From: Hellea sp.
GTDB taxonomy: Bacteria > Pseudomonadota > Alphaproteobacteria > Caulobacterales > Maricaulaceae
NCBI GenBank assembly: GCA_020629135.1
Contig: JAHDDX010000006.1
Coordinates: 1-64,000, forward strand
Direction: 5' to 3'
Length of the DNA: 64,000 bases
The notes beneath the pieces were generated by a model. That model did no database searches, was not told where the DNA came from, and was given only the letters and a program-made list of their open reading frames with translations. Every line of letters begins with the position of its first letter. Positions within the stretch are counted from its first letter, which is position 1. The position numbers and the translations under genes are program-made. This document shows positions 8,684-21,645 of the stretch, piece by piece.

Positions 8684-9463
8684 CCCCACCACCGAGTCAA
8701 ATCCGAATTTAGAAAATGCTGATCGACGTTTTTTGGAGGTTGGTGGGCCGATCAGGAAGGCCAGGTCCTTTCCTGGTCGTTTATCTGCACCTTTCACACC
8801 CAGCAGGCTTTCCGTACGTCGCGCGATCGCAGTACCAGAATCGACCCAGCTTACTGGCCTTGACGCGGCCTGAGATAACTCCGCTCTAAGCAACGGAAAA
8901 TGGGTGCAGGCCAAAACGATTTGGTCGGGTATTTGGCCAGGTTCATTTTCAAAAAACGGTCGAATTTCATTTTCTACAACCGTCATATCAACCGGCATGC
9001 CGGCCAGTTTATTTTCAGCCTGGGTCACAAGTTGAGTACTCCCATGCAACATCACACGGCAATGGGCGGCATGGCGATTAATCAAGCCGTCCACATATTT
9101 GTGCCGGACGGTTCCCGGTGTTCCCAAAACGCCGATAACGTTTTTGTCAGACTTTTCCGCAGCGGGCTTAATGGCGGGCACAACCCCGACAACCGGCATG
9201 TCGGCTTCCGCTCTGATCGCATCCAGCGCTGCGGTGGACGCCGTATTACAGGCCAGGACAATAATATCCGGCTTTGTCATAATGGACAAAGTTCTGATCA
9301 ACCCAGGCAGGCGCTTCCTGAGCGCGGATTCTGATTTTTCGCCATAGGGCCGAAAGGCGTCATCTGCCACATAGATTTGTTTCAGGTCAGGCAGGCGCGA
9401 TCGAATCTCAGCCGAAACTGATAGTCCACCAACCCCAGAATCAAATATAAGTGCGCGAGCCAT
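8654..9463 (-). CDS. murI: Glutamate racemase
   Basis: The protein shows the racemase hallmarks: FDSGVGGLSV at the N-terminus, YGEKS, and the two catalytic cysteines in ACNTAST and ACTHFPLL. MurI supplies D-glutamate for peptidoglycan. I set the start at the ATG giving MARALIFDSG, because the track's GTG four codons earlier lies inside the GAGGA ribosome binding site of that ATG. Length is then 269 aa, normal for the family. Confidence 0.93.
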   Translation of the reverse strand: MARALIFDSGVGGLSVSAEIRSRLPDLKQIYVADDAFRPYGEKSESALRKRLPGLIRTLSIMTKPDIIVLACNTASTAALDAIRAEADMPVVGVVPAIKPAAEKSDKNVIGVLGTPGTVRHKYVDGLINRHAAHCRVMLHGSTQLVTQAENKLAGMPVDMTVVENEIRPFFENEPGQIPDQIVLACTHFPLLRAELSQAASRPVSWVDSGTAIARRTESLLGVKGADKRPGKDLAFLIGPPTSKKRRSAFSKFGFDSVVGLMPESKLPD

Positions 9464-9534
9464 AATTATCCTCACGCTGTCAATTCAGCGTTAAAAATCT
9501 ATTAGCAATAGGAATATGGCAAAGTTCAGGCGTC

Positions 9535-9996
9535 TTAGCCGTTTAGATGGCCTTTAACGATGGCGCCCGCCTTGCCCATATCGACTTGACCGGCATAACT
9601 GGATTTAAGTTTTCCCATGATCTTGCCCATATCTTTGAGACAGGTTGCACCCAGATCATCAATGAAACCTGAAATCACCGTATTTAGCTCGTCATCTGTC
9701 AACGGCTTGGGCATAAATACCCGGATTACATCAATCTCAGTACGTTCGCGGTCCGCCAGCTCCGGGCGGCCATTATCTTCATAGGTTTGCGCGCTTTCTT
9801 CCCGCTGTTTCACCATTTTGGCTAAAAGCGCCAAGATTTCATCATCGCCAATCCCGTCGCAGCGGTCTTCGGCGCGCGCCGCGATGTCCCGGTCTTTGAT
9901 CGCCGCATTGATTAAGCGCAAAGTGGACAAGCGTATCGCGTCTTTGGATTTCATAGCGTCTTTGACACTGTCATTAATATCTGTGCGTAAAGCCAT
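9535..9996 (-). CDS. yqeY: GatB/YqeY domain protein
   Basis: The 153-aa protein matches YqeY in length and pattern: an N-terminal helical part (LRTDINDSVKDAMKSKDAIRLSTLRL), REESAQTYEDNGRPELADRE in the middle, and a C-terminal domain with DMGKIMGKLK and VDMGKAGAIVKGHL. It resembles the tail domain of GatB, and tRNA binding has been suggested, but its role is unclear. Divergent transcription from carA, as here, is common in alphaproteobacteria. It is separated from carA by about 190 nt with no other gene. Confidence 0.9.
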   Translation of the reverse strand: MALRTDINDSVKDAMKSKDAIRLSTLRLINAAIKDRDIAARAEDRCDGIGDDEILALLAKMVKQREESAQTYEDNGRPELADRERTEIDVIRVFMPKPLTDDELNTVISGFIDDLGATCLKDMGKIMGKLKSSYAGQVDMGKAGAIVKGHLNG

Positions 9997-10184
9997 ATTA
10001 TTTTTTACTCTGTCTCCCCTAAGACGCGGGATTAAAGCAGATGCTCGCCAAACCGAAAAGGGGATAATTGTTAAATTTGCATTTTCACATATAGGAACAA
10101 ATTTGCCCCTTGCATCCTTTCAAGAGCCCGATTAAACGGGCGCAACGCGTGAAAACGCGGGCCTTTAGAGGGATAAAGACCGAA

Positions 10185-11333
10185 ATGCAAGAGTTGAATG
10201 CCGAAGCAACAGCTGTTCTCGTCCTCGCCAGTGGGGACGTTTTTTTTGGCCAGGGATGCGGCCATATCGGACAAGCCGTCGGTGAAGTCTGCTTCAATAC
10301 CGCCATTACTGGATATCAGGAAATTTTAACCGACCCGTCTTATGCGGAACAGCTTATCTGTTTTACGTTCCCCCATATCGGCAATACGGGGACGACGCCC
10401 GAAGATGAAGAAGCCTCGTGTGAAAGATCAGAACAAGCGGCCCGCGGCGCTATTTTCAAAGCGCCGGTTACGGCGCCGTCAAATTGGCGGTCTCAATCAC
10501 ATCTGCATGACTGGCTGACAGATCGGCAGATTATAGGGCTTTCCGGAATAGACACACGGGCACTGACGGCTTTTATTCGCGAAAACGGTATGCCGAACGG
10601 TGTTATCGCCCATGACCCACAAGGCCATTTTGATATTGATGCATTGATAGAAACTGCCCGGGGCTGGAATGGATTAGTTGGGGCTGATCTCGCCGCAGAC
10701 GTCCATACGGAGACAGCGTTTAGTTGGCGCGAAGCCCGTTGGGTCTGGCCGGACGGGTTTTCAGATAAAGATGGTACCAAAAAAGTTGTCGTGATCGACT
10801 ATGGCGTCAAACGCAATATTCTGCGCAACCTCGTTTCTCAGGATTTGGCTGTGACTGTTGTTCCGGCCACAACTTCTGCAAAAGATATTCTGGCTATGCG
10901 TCCGGACGGCGTGGTTCTATCAAATGGCCCCGGTGACCCGGCCGCGACCGGATCCTATGCCATTCCCGTTATTCAGGAATTACTCACAGCCAATATGCCT
11001 ATGCTCGGAATTTGTTTGGGCCATCAGATGCTTGCCCTCGCTTTGGGGGCCAAGACCATTAAAATGGAGCAAGGCCATCACGGCGCCAACCATCCCGTCA
11101 TGGATCACACAACCAATAAAGTTGAGATCGTTTCCATGAATCACGGATTTGCGGTTGACCGAGACAGCCTGCCCGACAGCTGCGAAGAAACACATGTGTC
11201 ATTATTTGATGGTACAAATTGCGGCATTCAGGTGAAAGGCAAGCCGGTCTTTTCCGTTCAGCATCACCCGGAAGCCAGCCCTGGCCCTCAAGACAGTCTT
11301 TATCTGTTTGAGCGCTTTGCAGCGGCACTTTAA
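10185..11333 (+). CDS. carA: Carbamoyl phosphate synthase small (glutaminase) subunit
   Basis: The N-terminal CPSase small-chain domain ([27 protein letters not shown]) is followed by a class I glutamine amidotransferase domain with the catalytic Cys in GICLGHQM and the His/Glu pair in HHPEASPG. It hydrolyses glutamine and channels ammonia to CarB for pyrimidine and arginine synthesis. I chose the ATG at 10185 (382 aa) because the upstream extension in the track is not family-like. Unlike many genomes, carB is not adjacent: two minus-strand genes intervene. Confidence 0.95.
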   Translation: MQELNAEATAVLVLASGDVFFGQGCGHIGQAVGEVCFNTAITGYQEILTDPSYAEQLICFTFPHIGNTGTTPEDEEASCERSEQAARGAIFKAPVTAPSNWRSQSHLHDWLTDRQIIGLSGIDTRALTAFIRENGMPNGVIAHDPQGHFDIDALIETARGWNGLVGADLAADVHTETAFSWREARWVWPDGFSDKDGTKKVVVIDYGVKRNILRNLVSQDLAVTVVPATTSAKDILAMRPDGVVLSNGPGDPAATGSYAIPVIQELLTANMPMLGICLGHQMLALALGAKTIKMEQGHHGANHPVMDHTTNKVEIVSMNHGFAVDRDSLPDSCEETHVSLFDGTNCGIQVKGKPVFSVQHHPEASPGPQDSLYLFERFAAAL

Positions 11334-12364
11334 TCGTCCAAATTTACCACGCCATTTGCGATCAGGCTTTCCGCCGCCGCCAGAACGGCCTCTTTGGCCG
11401 GGCGCGGGACGACCTGGGTTAAATTGGTGACATAGGCGGCGTCGGCTTCGTGCCGAATGCCAAGATCTGACAATATTGTTTTAACCCGTTCATCAAAATT
11501 TGACAGGATCTTCAAAATGAAGTTCGGCAGCTCACCTTTTGGCAGCTTTTTAGCCGCCGGATAAGCCGCCCTTAATATATCTGCAATTTCAACAAAGCTC
11601 AGCGTGTTCGACGCGGCTATCAATCTGCGACCACCTGCGTCCTTAGAGGTCATAGCGCCCACATGGATCGCGGCCACGTCTCGAACATCGACGATTGGAA
11701 AGGCCACTTTCGGGGCTCGCGGGAAATCGCCCCGCAATAATGAACTGATCACCGCCAAAGACGCACTGGCATTTTCATAAGGATCAGGTCCAAATACCAT
11801 GCCGGGATTAATCACTGTCAATTTTTCTTTGAGCCCTTGAGCCTCCACATAGGCCCAGGCAGACAACTCCGCCCTTGTTTTGGAAACGGGATAAGCCGGG
11901 AGCGGCTTCCAATCCGGGTCGGACCAATCATTCTCTCCAAAATGAAATGTCTTTTTGCGATCGGGTTGACCGATCATTGACGCAATGGATGACGTCATGA
12001 CAATACGCTCAACTCCAGCGGAAAAGCCGTTTTCCAAAACCCGCTGTGCTCCGGCTCTAGCTTCAGGCACTAAAGCTTCCCGGTCGCTCGGCGGATCGAT
12101 TGGTAAGGGCGACGCAATATGCTGGATGTAACGGCAATCTTTGACTGCGTCTTCCCACCCCGCATCAGAGGCGAGGTTGGCTTCAACCAATTCGAGCTGT
12201 CCTTCATCCGAGCCGGTTTTATCCAGCAAAGCCCGCCGAATGGTTTCGCCCTTGGATTTATCGCGAACCGTGCCGCGCAGCTGATAGCCCTGGCCAAGCA
12301 GTTTTTCTGCCGTATGGGCGGCAATAAATCCGGAAATACCGGTAACAAGAACGCGGTCAGACAT
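11330..12364 (-). CDS. NAD(P)-dependent epimerase/reductase of the extended SDR family
   Basis: The 344-aa protein has the Rossmann motif [16 protein letters not shown], the downstream SSIAS strand and the active-site YPVSK. The overall pattern ([15 protein letters not shown], then HIASP) resembles dihydroflavonol-4-reductase-like aldehyde reductases. The substrate is unknown. The 3' end overlaps carA's stop by 4 nt (convergent), and the upstream M48 protease gene lies 2 nt away, so the two are probably cotranscribed. Confidence 0.82.
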   Translation of the reverse strand: MSDRVLVTGISGFIAAHTAEKLLGQGYQLRGTVRDKSKGETIRRALLDKTGSDEGQLELVEANLASDAGWEDAVKDCRYIQHIASPLPIDPPSDREALVPEARAGAQRVLENGFSAGVERIVMTSSIASMIGQPDRKKTFHFGENDWSDPDWKPLPAYPVSKTRAELSAWAYVEAQGLKEKLTVINPGMVFGPDPYENASASLAVISSLLRGDFPRAPKVAFPIVDVRDVAAIHVGAMTSKDAGGRRLIAASNTLSFVEIADILRAAYPAAKKLPKGELPNFILKILSNFDERVKTILSDLGIRHEADAAYVTNLTQVVPRPAKEAVLAAAESLIANGVVNLDD

Positions 12365-12366
12365 GG

Positions 12367-13212
12367 CTAGATTTTACGGGAGCAATTCTGATTATAAATC
12401 TCGATCGCTTCGGGCATCCATTCTTTGAAATTTTGAACCCGCGTTGACGGCGATGGGTGCGTGCTTTGGAATTCTGGCGGTGTAGCCCCGGCCTGAGCGC
12501 CCATGCGTTCCCATAGTTTCGGGGCTTCGCGTGGATCATAGCAGGCGCGCGCCACTAAAATTAAACCAATCCGATCGGCTTCGCTTTCGTGAGAACGTGA
12601 AAAGGGTAAAGCATATCCATATTGAGAAATACCGCCAAACACGCCCATAATAGCGCGCTGAGACCCCATATCCATGCCCCCTGCCCCAAGCGATACGCCG
12701 GCGCCGACAATGCGTTGCATATTTTGTTGCGCCATGCGTTCAGCCCCGTGATGGGCCAAGGCGTGGGCAATTTCGTGACCCATGACCACGGCCAGGCCGT
12801 CCACATTTTCCGCGATAGGCAAGAGGCCCGTATAAACGGCCGTATATCCCCCCGGCAGCGCAAATGCATTGGCTTGCTCTGAGCGGATCACATTAAACGT
12901 CCAATTAAAACCCGGGTCCCACGGTTCAGCCGCACGCGCAATATTGTCACCGATTTGTTGAACGGTGTCATAGGCTTCACCGGAGCGGACCAGATTGTTT
13001 CGGTTATCGTTGAGAATTTGCTGATAGGATTGCAGACCCAGCTGCATTTCCTGGGCTGGCTTCATGGTCCGAAGCTGTTTGCGTCCGGTGATCGGAACGG
13101 TTTCCTGATTAGCAAAATAATAAATGCCGGCGCCGATCGCGAATAATAGCATAATCTGCCAGCGAAAACCTCCGCGACGGCGTCTACCGCCCATGGAATT
13201 CCGAAATACCAT
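12367..13212 (-). CDS. M48 family membrane-anchored zinc metalloprotease
   Basis: The 281-aa protein has a basic N-terminus, one membrane anchor ([17 protein letters not shown]) and an M48 catalytic domain with zinc motif [10 protein letters not shown] and the downstream Glu ligand in [26 protein letters not shown] matches the conserved region before the zinc site. These proteases usually act in envelope protein quality control. The C-terminal [15 protein letters not shown] segment is typical. It is the first gene of a two-gene unit with the SDR gene. Confidence 0.9.
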   Translation of the reverse strand: MVFRNSMGGRRRRGGFRWQIMLLFAIGAGIYYFANQETVPITGRKQLRTMKPAQEMQLGLQSYQQILNDNRNNLVRSGEAYDTVQQIGDNIARAAEPWDPGFNWTFNVIRSEQANAFALPGGYTAVYTGLLPIAENVDGLAVVMGHEIAHALAHHGAERMAQQNMQRIVGAGVSLGAGGMDMGSQRAIMGVFGGISQYGYALPFSRSHESEADRIGLILVARACYDPREAPKLWERMGAQAGATPPEFQSTHPSPSTRVQNFKEWMPEAIEIYNQNCSRKI

Positions 13213-13419
13213 TCTGACCTCTTAAAACCCAATTTCCAAAAACATTACTCGAAAATGCCCGAATTTGTCCATGGTCTATGCCTGTTCAATATATCCTCGG
13301 CAAACCGGCCACAATTTCGGACTAAAACGCACATTTATCTTGTCACGAAGCGCGGTCCTCATTACAGGGAGACAATTTGGCTTTTTGACCGGGATTCGGT
13401 CCGATTTTGTGAGGCAGAA

Positions 13420-16685
<3,266 letters not shown>

Positions 16686-16686
<1 letters not shown>

Positions 16687-16718
16687 CGGGAGAGACCCGT
16701 AATTATCCCGTATTTTTT
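16686..16718 (+). terminator. Possible intrinsic terminator after carB
   Basis: ACGGG starting at the last base of the carB stop codon can pair with either of two downstream CCCGT copies; the second is followed by ATTTTTTT. The element overlaps the 3' end of the convergent UrcA gene. The stem is short (5 bp), so this is tentative. Confidence 0.4.
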
Positions 16719-17026
16719 TCCTGATGCATACGGGTGAGTTTGTCATTACCAACGCTGGAAATGAAATCGTTTAGCAGGTCCTCGGCGCAGGCCTTTGCCA
16801 TGCGCTGTTCTGCTAACCTTGGAGCCCGAACAGAGGCGCATTCGCGCTCGGCCTGTTCAAGCAATTGATTATAAACCTTGATAAGGCCAGCTTCGGTTTG
16901 AAGGTCGGCTACTTTAATACGGGTTTCTACCTTGTAGCTTGACGTTATAGCCGCTTGAGCCGGAATAGTCACGGCAACAGCGCCGAGGGCTAGCGTTGAA
17001 ACAGCCAGGGTTTTAAAATTTAACAT
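16703..17026 (-). CDS. UrcA family secreted protein
   Basis: The 107-aa protein has a signal peptide ending AQA, then the UrcA-type pattern: VETRIKVADLQTEAGLIKVYNQLLEQAERECASVRAP with a late Cys in MAKACAEDLLND. The family is small, periplasmic and frequent in Hyphomonadaceae, Sphingomonadales and related groups; its function is not established. The roughly 210 nt upstream hold a GGAGCG/CGCTCC hairpin (17058-17075) in the presumed leader but no other gene. Confidence 0.8.
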   Translation of the reverse strand: MLNFKTLAVSTLALGAVAVTIPAQAAITSSYKVETRIKVADLQTEAGLIKVYNQLLEQAERECASVRAPRLAEQRMAKACAEDLLNDFISSVGNDKLTRMHQEKNTG

Positions 17027-17206
17027 GAGTCGTCTCCTTTCTAATCTCTCTCATGAAGGAGCGTGGCACCGCTCCAATTTATAAAAGGAAAGCAAAGGTC
17101 CTGAGGGGTTTCGGAATAGTCGCTCTCGTCTTATTGTTTTTCAATAAAACAAAACGACACATGTCTCAAATTAATTTTTGTTGATAATCGATAATAAAGT
17201 TTAATG

Positions 17207-17226
17207 TTACCGAATCTATTCGGTAA
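17207..17226 (-). terminator. Stem-loop downstream of parB
   Basis: TTACCGAA-TCTA-TTCGGTAA is a perfect 8-bp inverted repeat 15 nt after the parB stop. There is no T-run, so it may only stabilise the 3' end of the parAB transcript. Confidence 0.4.
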
Positions 17227-17240
17227 TGAATTGGTTAAGA

Positions 17241-18212
17241 TTATGGGCGCAACAATACTTTTAATAGCTCATCAAGCTCATCAGAATTTTTATATTTGAT
17301 CCGCACTTCGCCGTTTGGCCCTTTGTGCCGAATATCTACAGACAGTCCGGTGGCGTCCATAATTCGAGCCTCGAGACGCCGTTCATCAGCCGATTTAGAT
17401 GATTTGGTTCTAGGGTTTTCGGGGCTGGCCTCTGTTTTTAAACGGCGAACCCAATCTTCAGCTGCCCGAACCGAGAGGTCATTTTTGACAATTTCTTCAG
17501 CGAGCATTGTGGGGTCGGGCGCTGCAATAATGGCGCGAGCATGGCCGGTCGAGATTTTGCCTGTTGCGAGATATTCCTGAACCCCGTCGGGCAAATTCAG
17601 CAATCGCAACATATTGGTGATGTAAGACCGCGATTTCCCAACGGCCTGAGCCACGTCTTCCTGAGTGCGCTTAAACTGGGTTAATAGTGATTTATAAGCC
17701 AGCGCCTCTTCCATTGGGTTTAGGTCTGCCCGATGAACGTTTTCAACGATGCCGATTTCCAAGGCTTCCTGGTCTGTAATCGCCCGGATAAAGACCGGCA
17801 TTGCGGACAGGCCTGCATTAAGCGCGGCCTGATATCGTCTTTCACCCGCAATGATTTGATAAACTGGTTTGTTGTGAGAAATATCAATTGGGGTTTTTGC
17901 CCCCTTAGGCAAAGGACGAACGAGGATGGGTTGTAAGACCCCTTTGTCTTTTATCGAATCTGAAAGTTCTTGAAGCTGGGCTTTATCAAAATGACGCCGG
18001 GGCTGATCAGGGTTTCGAACAAGCTGATCCATAGCCAGGGTTGAAATCCCTGGTTTTTTGGTCGCCTCGAGCTTTGAGGGTTCGGCGTCTTTGGCCTGTG
18101 GCTTGGAGTCTTCAAAGCCTGGAACCGCAACATCAGACATAAGCGCAGAAAGCCCGCGGCCTAATCCGCGCGTCTGGGCTTTGCTTTCTTTATGTTTTTT
18201 GTCTTCACTCAT
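17241..18212 (-). CDS. parB: Chromosome-partitioning protein ParB (CTPase, parS-binding)
   Basis: The 323-aa protein starts with a basic tail and RGLGRGLSALM, carries the ParB/Srx boxes (LVRNPDQPRRHFD, GERRYQAALNAG, ENVHRADLNPMEEALAY) and a central helix-turn-helix (TQEDVAQAVGKSRSYITNMLRLL), then a C-terminal dimerisation region. It binds the parS palindromes in and beside rsmG/mnmG and acts with ParA to segregate the origin. It starts 16 nt after parA. Confidence 0.96.
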   Translation of the reverse strand: MSEDKKHKESKAQTRGLGRGLSALMSDVAVPGFEDSKPQAKDAEPSKLEATKKPGISTLAMDQLVRNPDQPRRHFDKAQLQELSDSIKDKGVLQPILVRPLPKGAKTPIDISHNKPVYQIIAGERRYQAALNAGLSAMPVFIRAITDQEALEIGIVENVHRADLNPMEEALAYKSLLTQFKRTQEDVAQAVGKSRSYITNMLRLLNLPDGVQEYLATGKISTGHARAIIAAPDPTMLAEEIVKNDLSVRAAEDWVRRLKTEASPENPRTKSSKSADERRLEARIMDATGLSVDIRHKGPNGEVRIKYKNSDELDELLKVLLRP

Positions 18213-18228
18213 AATCTACCCCGTTCAT

Positions 18229-19014
18229 TTATTTATTTTTTAGCCGACCGTGGCGCTTTAATAGTTCGTCGCCCAAGGCCATATAGGCTCGGGCCCCAGC
18301 GCAGTCTGGGTCATACATCATAACTGGTTTGGCAAATGATGGGGCCTCAGCAACGCGAACATTGCGCGGAATAACAGATTGAAAAACGGCTCGCCCCAAA
18401 TGTTTGCGCACGTCTTGTGCGACCTGCGCCGATAGGCGGTTGCGTTTGTCATACATGGTCAACATCACGCCTTCGATGATCAAATCCGGATTAATACTGC
18501 CTTTGGCCATCTCTACCGTTTTTAAAAGCTGAGATAATCCCTCCAGCGCATAAAACTCACATTGCAATGGCACGAGGGCGGACCGGGAAGCCGCCAACGC
18601 ATTTACGGTCAAAAGCCCTAGAGCCGGGGGACAGTCTATTAGAATATAGTCGTAATCGCTTTTAACAGCTTCTATGGCGTCTCTGAGCCGGGTCGTGCGT
18701 CCGGCTTGTGCGCCAATTTCAAGCTCGGCAGATGAGAGATCAATATGCGACGGCACAATTGATAATCCAGGTACAGAGGTCGACTGAATGGCCTGCGATA
18801 TTTCTGCGCCATCAACCAGTACATTATAAATAGACATGCCTCGTGCGCGTCGATCAATTCCGAGACCCGTTGATGCATTGCCTTGCGGATCAATGTCCAC
18901 CAAAAGAACTGACTGTCCGCGCAGGGATAATGCGGCAGCGAGATTTATAGTTGTTGTGGTTTTTCCAACGCCGCCCTTTTGGTTTACAATTGAAATTACG
19001 CGGCACTCGGTCAT
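18229..19014 (-). CDS. parA: Chromosome-partitioning ATPase ParA
   Basis: The 261-aa protein has the deviant Walker A KGGVGKTTT near the N-terminus, the Walker A' region VDIDPQGNASTGLGI and the Walker B-like ILIDCPPALGLLTVNAL. It forms the dynamic ATPase gradient that moves ParB-parS complexes. It starts 3 nt after the rsmG stop, in the usual mnmG-rsmG-parA-parB order. Confidence 0.97.
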   Translation of the reverse strand: MTECRVISIVNQKGGVGKTTTTINLAAALSLRGQSVLLVDIDPQGNASTGLGIDRRARGMSIYNVLVDGAEISQAIQSTSVPGLSIVPSHIDLSSAELEIGAQAGRTTRLRDAIEAVKSDYDYILIDCPPALGLLTVNALAASRSALVPLQCEFYALEGLSQLLKTVEMAKGSINPDLIIEGVMLTMYDKRNRLSAQVAQDVRKHLGRAVFQSVIPRNVRVAEAPSFAKPVMMYDPDCAGARAYMALGDELLKRHGRLKNK

Positions 19015-19017
19015 AGA

Positions 19018-19653
19018 TTATCCATCACGTGGTTTTGTGCGAAGCCCCCTCACCTTCAAAACGGCGCTATTCGGGTCCGTTTGGCTCGGAATTACTTCCA
19101 CGTCGGATATCCATGTTTTTTCGGCCTGGGTCAATTCCTCTGACACGTTTTCCCCTTTAAGCAGCAAGCCCGTTGTGGATTGACCCCAAAAAGGCTGTGC
19201 ATAACCATAAAGGCGGTCTAGAGGAGCAAAAGCCCGCGCTGTGATAACATCATAAGGCTGTGCAATGAGTTTTTCAGCTCGGTCGGCCCAGACTTCAGCG
19301 GGCAGGTTTAAGCGTCGAATAACCGTTCTTAGGAAATTGGCCTTTTTTCCGGCAGATTCAACCAGGGTAACGCGCCCCCTGCCCTGAGCCTTACATCCAA
19401 TGGCCATAGCTATTCCTGGAAAACCAGCGCCAGATCCAAGATCTAAAACGGTTTCGGCCTCAGCGGGTATATGCGCCCAGAGCTGCCAGCTATCCAAGGC
19501 ATGGCGCGCCCAAAAGTCGTCCATTGCCCGCGGCGAAACAAGATTAATGCGGGCGTTCCAGCTTTCTAAAAGCTCTTTCCAGGATTGGAAATCATTAAAT
19601 GTTTCACGTGAAACATTGGGTAGACCGGCAAAATCTTGAGCTGAAAACATCAA
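19018..19653 (-). CDS. rsmG: 16S rRNA (guanine-N7) methyltransferase RsmG
   Basis: The 211-aa protein has the class I methyltransferase motif [27 protein letters not shown] and ITARAFAPL, as in RsmG/GidB, which methylates G527 of 16S rRNA. Its N-terminus contains NVSRETF, which is the translation of an embedded parS site. The start overlaps the mnmG stop by 4 nt. Confidence 0.95.
   Translation of the reverse strand: MMFSAQDFAGLPNVSRETFNDFQSWKELLESWNARINLVSPRAMDDFWARHALDSWQLWAHIPAEAETVLDLGSGAGFPGIAMAIGCKAQGRGRVTLVESAGKKANFLRTVIRRLNLPAEVWADRAEKLIAQPYDVITARAFAPLDRLYGYAQPFWGQSTTGLLLKGENVSEELTQAEKTWISDVEVIPSQTDPNSAVLKVRGLRTKPRDG
19600..19615. promoter_or_regulatory. parS site within rsmG
   Basis: TGTTTCACGTGAAACA is an exact match to the consensus bacterial parS palindrome recognised by ParB; flanking A and T extend the symmetry to 18 bp. 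It lies in codons near the 5' end of rsmG, about 1.4 kb from parB. Confidence 0.95.
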
Positions 19654-21524
19654 CCCGCCTTTTTGATATAAGCCAGCAAAGCGGTCAAAGCCCCTGGGGT
19701 TACACCCTCAATCCGAGCGGCCTGCCCCAATGTTGCCGGACGCACGGCCTTAAGTTTTTCCTTTACCTCATTGGAAATACCGCCAATCAGGTCATAATCC
19801 AGGGTTTCAGAAAGTCGGAGCCCCTCATCTCGCCGAAAAGCGGCGATGTCGCGCGCCTGGCGTTCAATATAACCACTATACAAGGCTTCGGTTTCCAAAT
19901 GCTCATGCGCAAATGCCGGAAAGGAGCCAAGTTCCGGCCAAACCGGCATTAGGTCCTGCATCGAAATGTCTGGATAAGCTAATAAATCAAGCACGGAACG
20001 GCGAACGCCGTCAGCATTGACCTTTATGCCATGCTTCGCGAGCGCGTTTGGTGTGTGTTCAAGACGTTTGGCCAAAGCCATAGCCTGATCCAGAACTTCA
20101 AGTTTCTCACTGAACTTTTTGGACCGTTCTGGTGAAATAGCGCCAAGTTTTTCTCCCAAAGGCGTTAAGCGTTGATCTGCATTATCTGAGCGTAGCACAA
20201 GCCGGTATTCTGCGCGTGACGTAAACATGCGGTAAGGTTCTGTAACACCTTTGGTTATGAGGTCATCGATCATAACGCCAATATAGGCCTGTGATCGATC
20301 CAGTATAAACGGTTCAGATCCTGAGGCTGCCAAGGCAGCGTTAAAACCCGCGATCAATCCCTGCGCCGCGGCTTCTTCATAGCCCGTCGTTCCATTGATC
20401 TGGCCCGCTAAATATAACCCCATTAGCTTCCGCGTTTCGAGCGTCGCCCTCAGCTCACGCGGGTCTACATAATCATATTCAATCGCATAGCCATGTCTTT
20501 GCACGACGCAATTTTCCAGGCCTCGAATAGTACGTAAAAACGCATCTTGAACATCGACGGGCAGGGAGGTTGAAATCCCATTTGGATAAACCGTATTCCC
20601 GTCCGGGTTTCCCGGAAGGCCTTCGGGCTCCAGAAAAACCTGATGTTTATTCCGGTCCGCAAACCGAACCACTTTATCTTCGATTGATGGACAATAACGC
20701 GGACCGCGACCAGATATTCCACCCCCATAAACCGCTGATTTATCGATGTTTTTCGCAATAACATCATGCGTCGTTTCATTTGTATGCGTAATCGCACAAG
20801 TGACTTGCGGCACCGTAATTTTGTCAGTCAAAAAAGAAAAGGGCAGGGGAGTGTCATCCGCCGGCTGCTGTTCAAGCGCCTCCCAGTCAATTGACGATTT
20901 ATCAATACGGGCCGGTGTTCCGGTCTTAAGTCGACCCATATCAAGGCCCAGACCATATAGTCGGTCTGACAGGCCGATCGCCGGCTTTTCACCAAATCTC
21001 CCTGCCGGCGTGCGTTCATGACCTAAGTGAATAACACCCTTCAAAAAAGTACCTGTTGTTAAAACGACTTTCCCACACCGGAACTCAGTACCATCTTCAG
21101 TACAAACGCCTACGACTTGGTTGTTTTGAACCACCAGGTCTTCGACCGCATGCGCCATGATTGACAAATTATCATAGAAAAAAAGGGTGTCCTGCATGGC
21201 TTTTTTATATAGCCAGCGATCGCTTTGCGTTCTTGGCCCCCGGACGGCCGGACCTTTTGATCGATTTAACAATCGAAACTGAATACCAGACGCATCAGCA
21301 ACCTGACCCATAACGCCGCCCAAAGCATCTATCTCGCGAACTAAATGACCTTTGCCCAATCCACCAATCGCCGGATTACAGGACATTTCGCCAATCGTTT
21401 GCTTTTTATGGGTCAACAATAAGGTCTTTGCGCCCAGGCGCGCGGACGCCGCGGCGGCCTCACATCCCGCATGCCCGCCCCCGATGACAATAACGTCCCA
21501 AACTTGTTTTGAACTATCGCTCAT
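19650..21524 (-). CDS. mnmG: tRNA uridine-5-carboxymethylaminomethyl modification enzyme MnmG
   Basis: The 624-aa protein has the FAD-binding motif [19 protein letters not shown], the family signatures [24 protein letters not shown] and [12 protein letters not shown], and the C-terminal GidA-associated domain ([19 protein letters not shown]-type end). With MnmE it installs cmnm5 at wobble uridine of tRNAs. Length is normal for the family. Confidence 0.97.
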   Translation of the reverse strand: MSDSSKQVWDVIVIGGGHAGCEAAAASARLGAKTLLLTHKKQTIGEMSCNPAIGGLGKGHLVREIDALGGVMGQVADASGIQFRLLNRSKGPAVRGPRTQSDRWLYKKAMQDTLFFYDNLSIMAHAVEDLVVQNNQVVGVCTEDGTEFRCGKVVLTTGTFLKGVIHLGHERTPAGRFGEKPAIGLSDRLYGLGLDMGRLKTGTPARIDKSSIDWEALEQQPADDTPLPFSFLTDKITVPQVTCAITHTNETTHDVIAKNIDKSAVYGGGISGRGPRYCPSIEDKVVRFADRNKHQVFLEPEGLPGNPDGNTVYPNGISTSLPVDVQDAFLRTIRGLENCVVQRHGYAIEYDYVDPRELRATLETRKLMGLYLAGQINGTTGYEEAAAQGLIAGFNAALAASGSEPFILDRSQAYIGVMIDDLITKGVTEPYRMFTSRAEYRLVLRSDNADQRLTPLGEKLGAISPERSKKFSEKLEVLDQAMALAKRLEHTPNALAKHGIKVNADGVRRSVLDLLAYPDISMQDLMPVWPELGSFPAFAHEHLETEALYSGYIERQARDIAAFRRDEGLRLSETLDYDLIGGISNEVKEKLKAVRPATLGQAARIEGVTPGALTALLAYIKKAG

Positions 21525-21602
21525 TTTCCTACCTTAATCGGCGGGTCTTTACGCCTTCATAAAAGCTTTGTCGATAAAAAGTGGCAATAAGGGGGTTTAG
21601 AG

Positions 21603-21626
21603 GGAATGTTTCACGTGAAACATTCC
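21603..21626. promoter_or_regulatory. Intergenic parS site with extended 24-bp palindrome
   Basis: GGAATGTTTCACGTGAAACATTCC is a perfect 24-bp palindrome containing the 16-bp parS core TGTTTCACGTGAAACA. It lies in the 121-nt gap between mnmE and mnmG. It is 2.0 kb from the first site, so ParB could nucleate from a pair of strong sites. Confidence 0.95.
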
Positions 21627-21645
21627 GGGCTCGCGGGTCTAGTTG

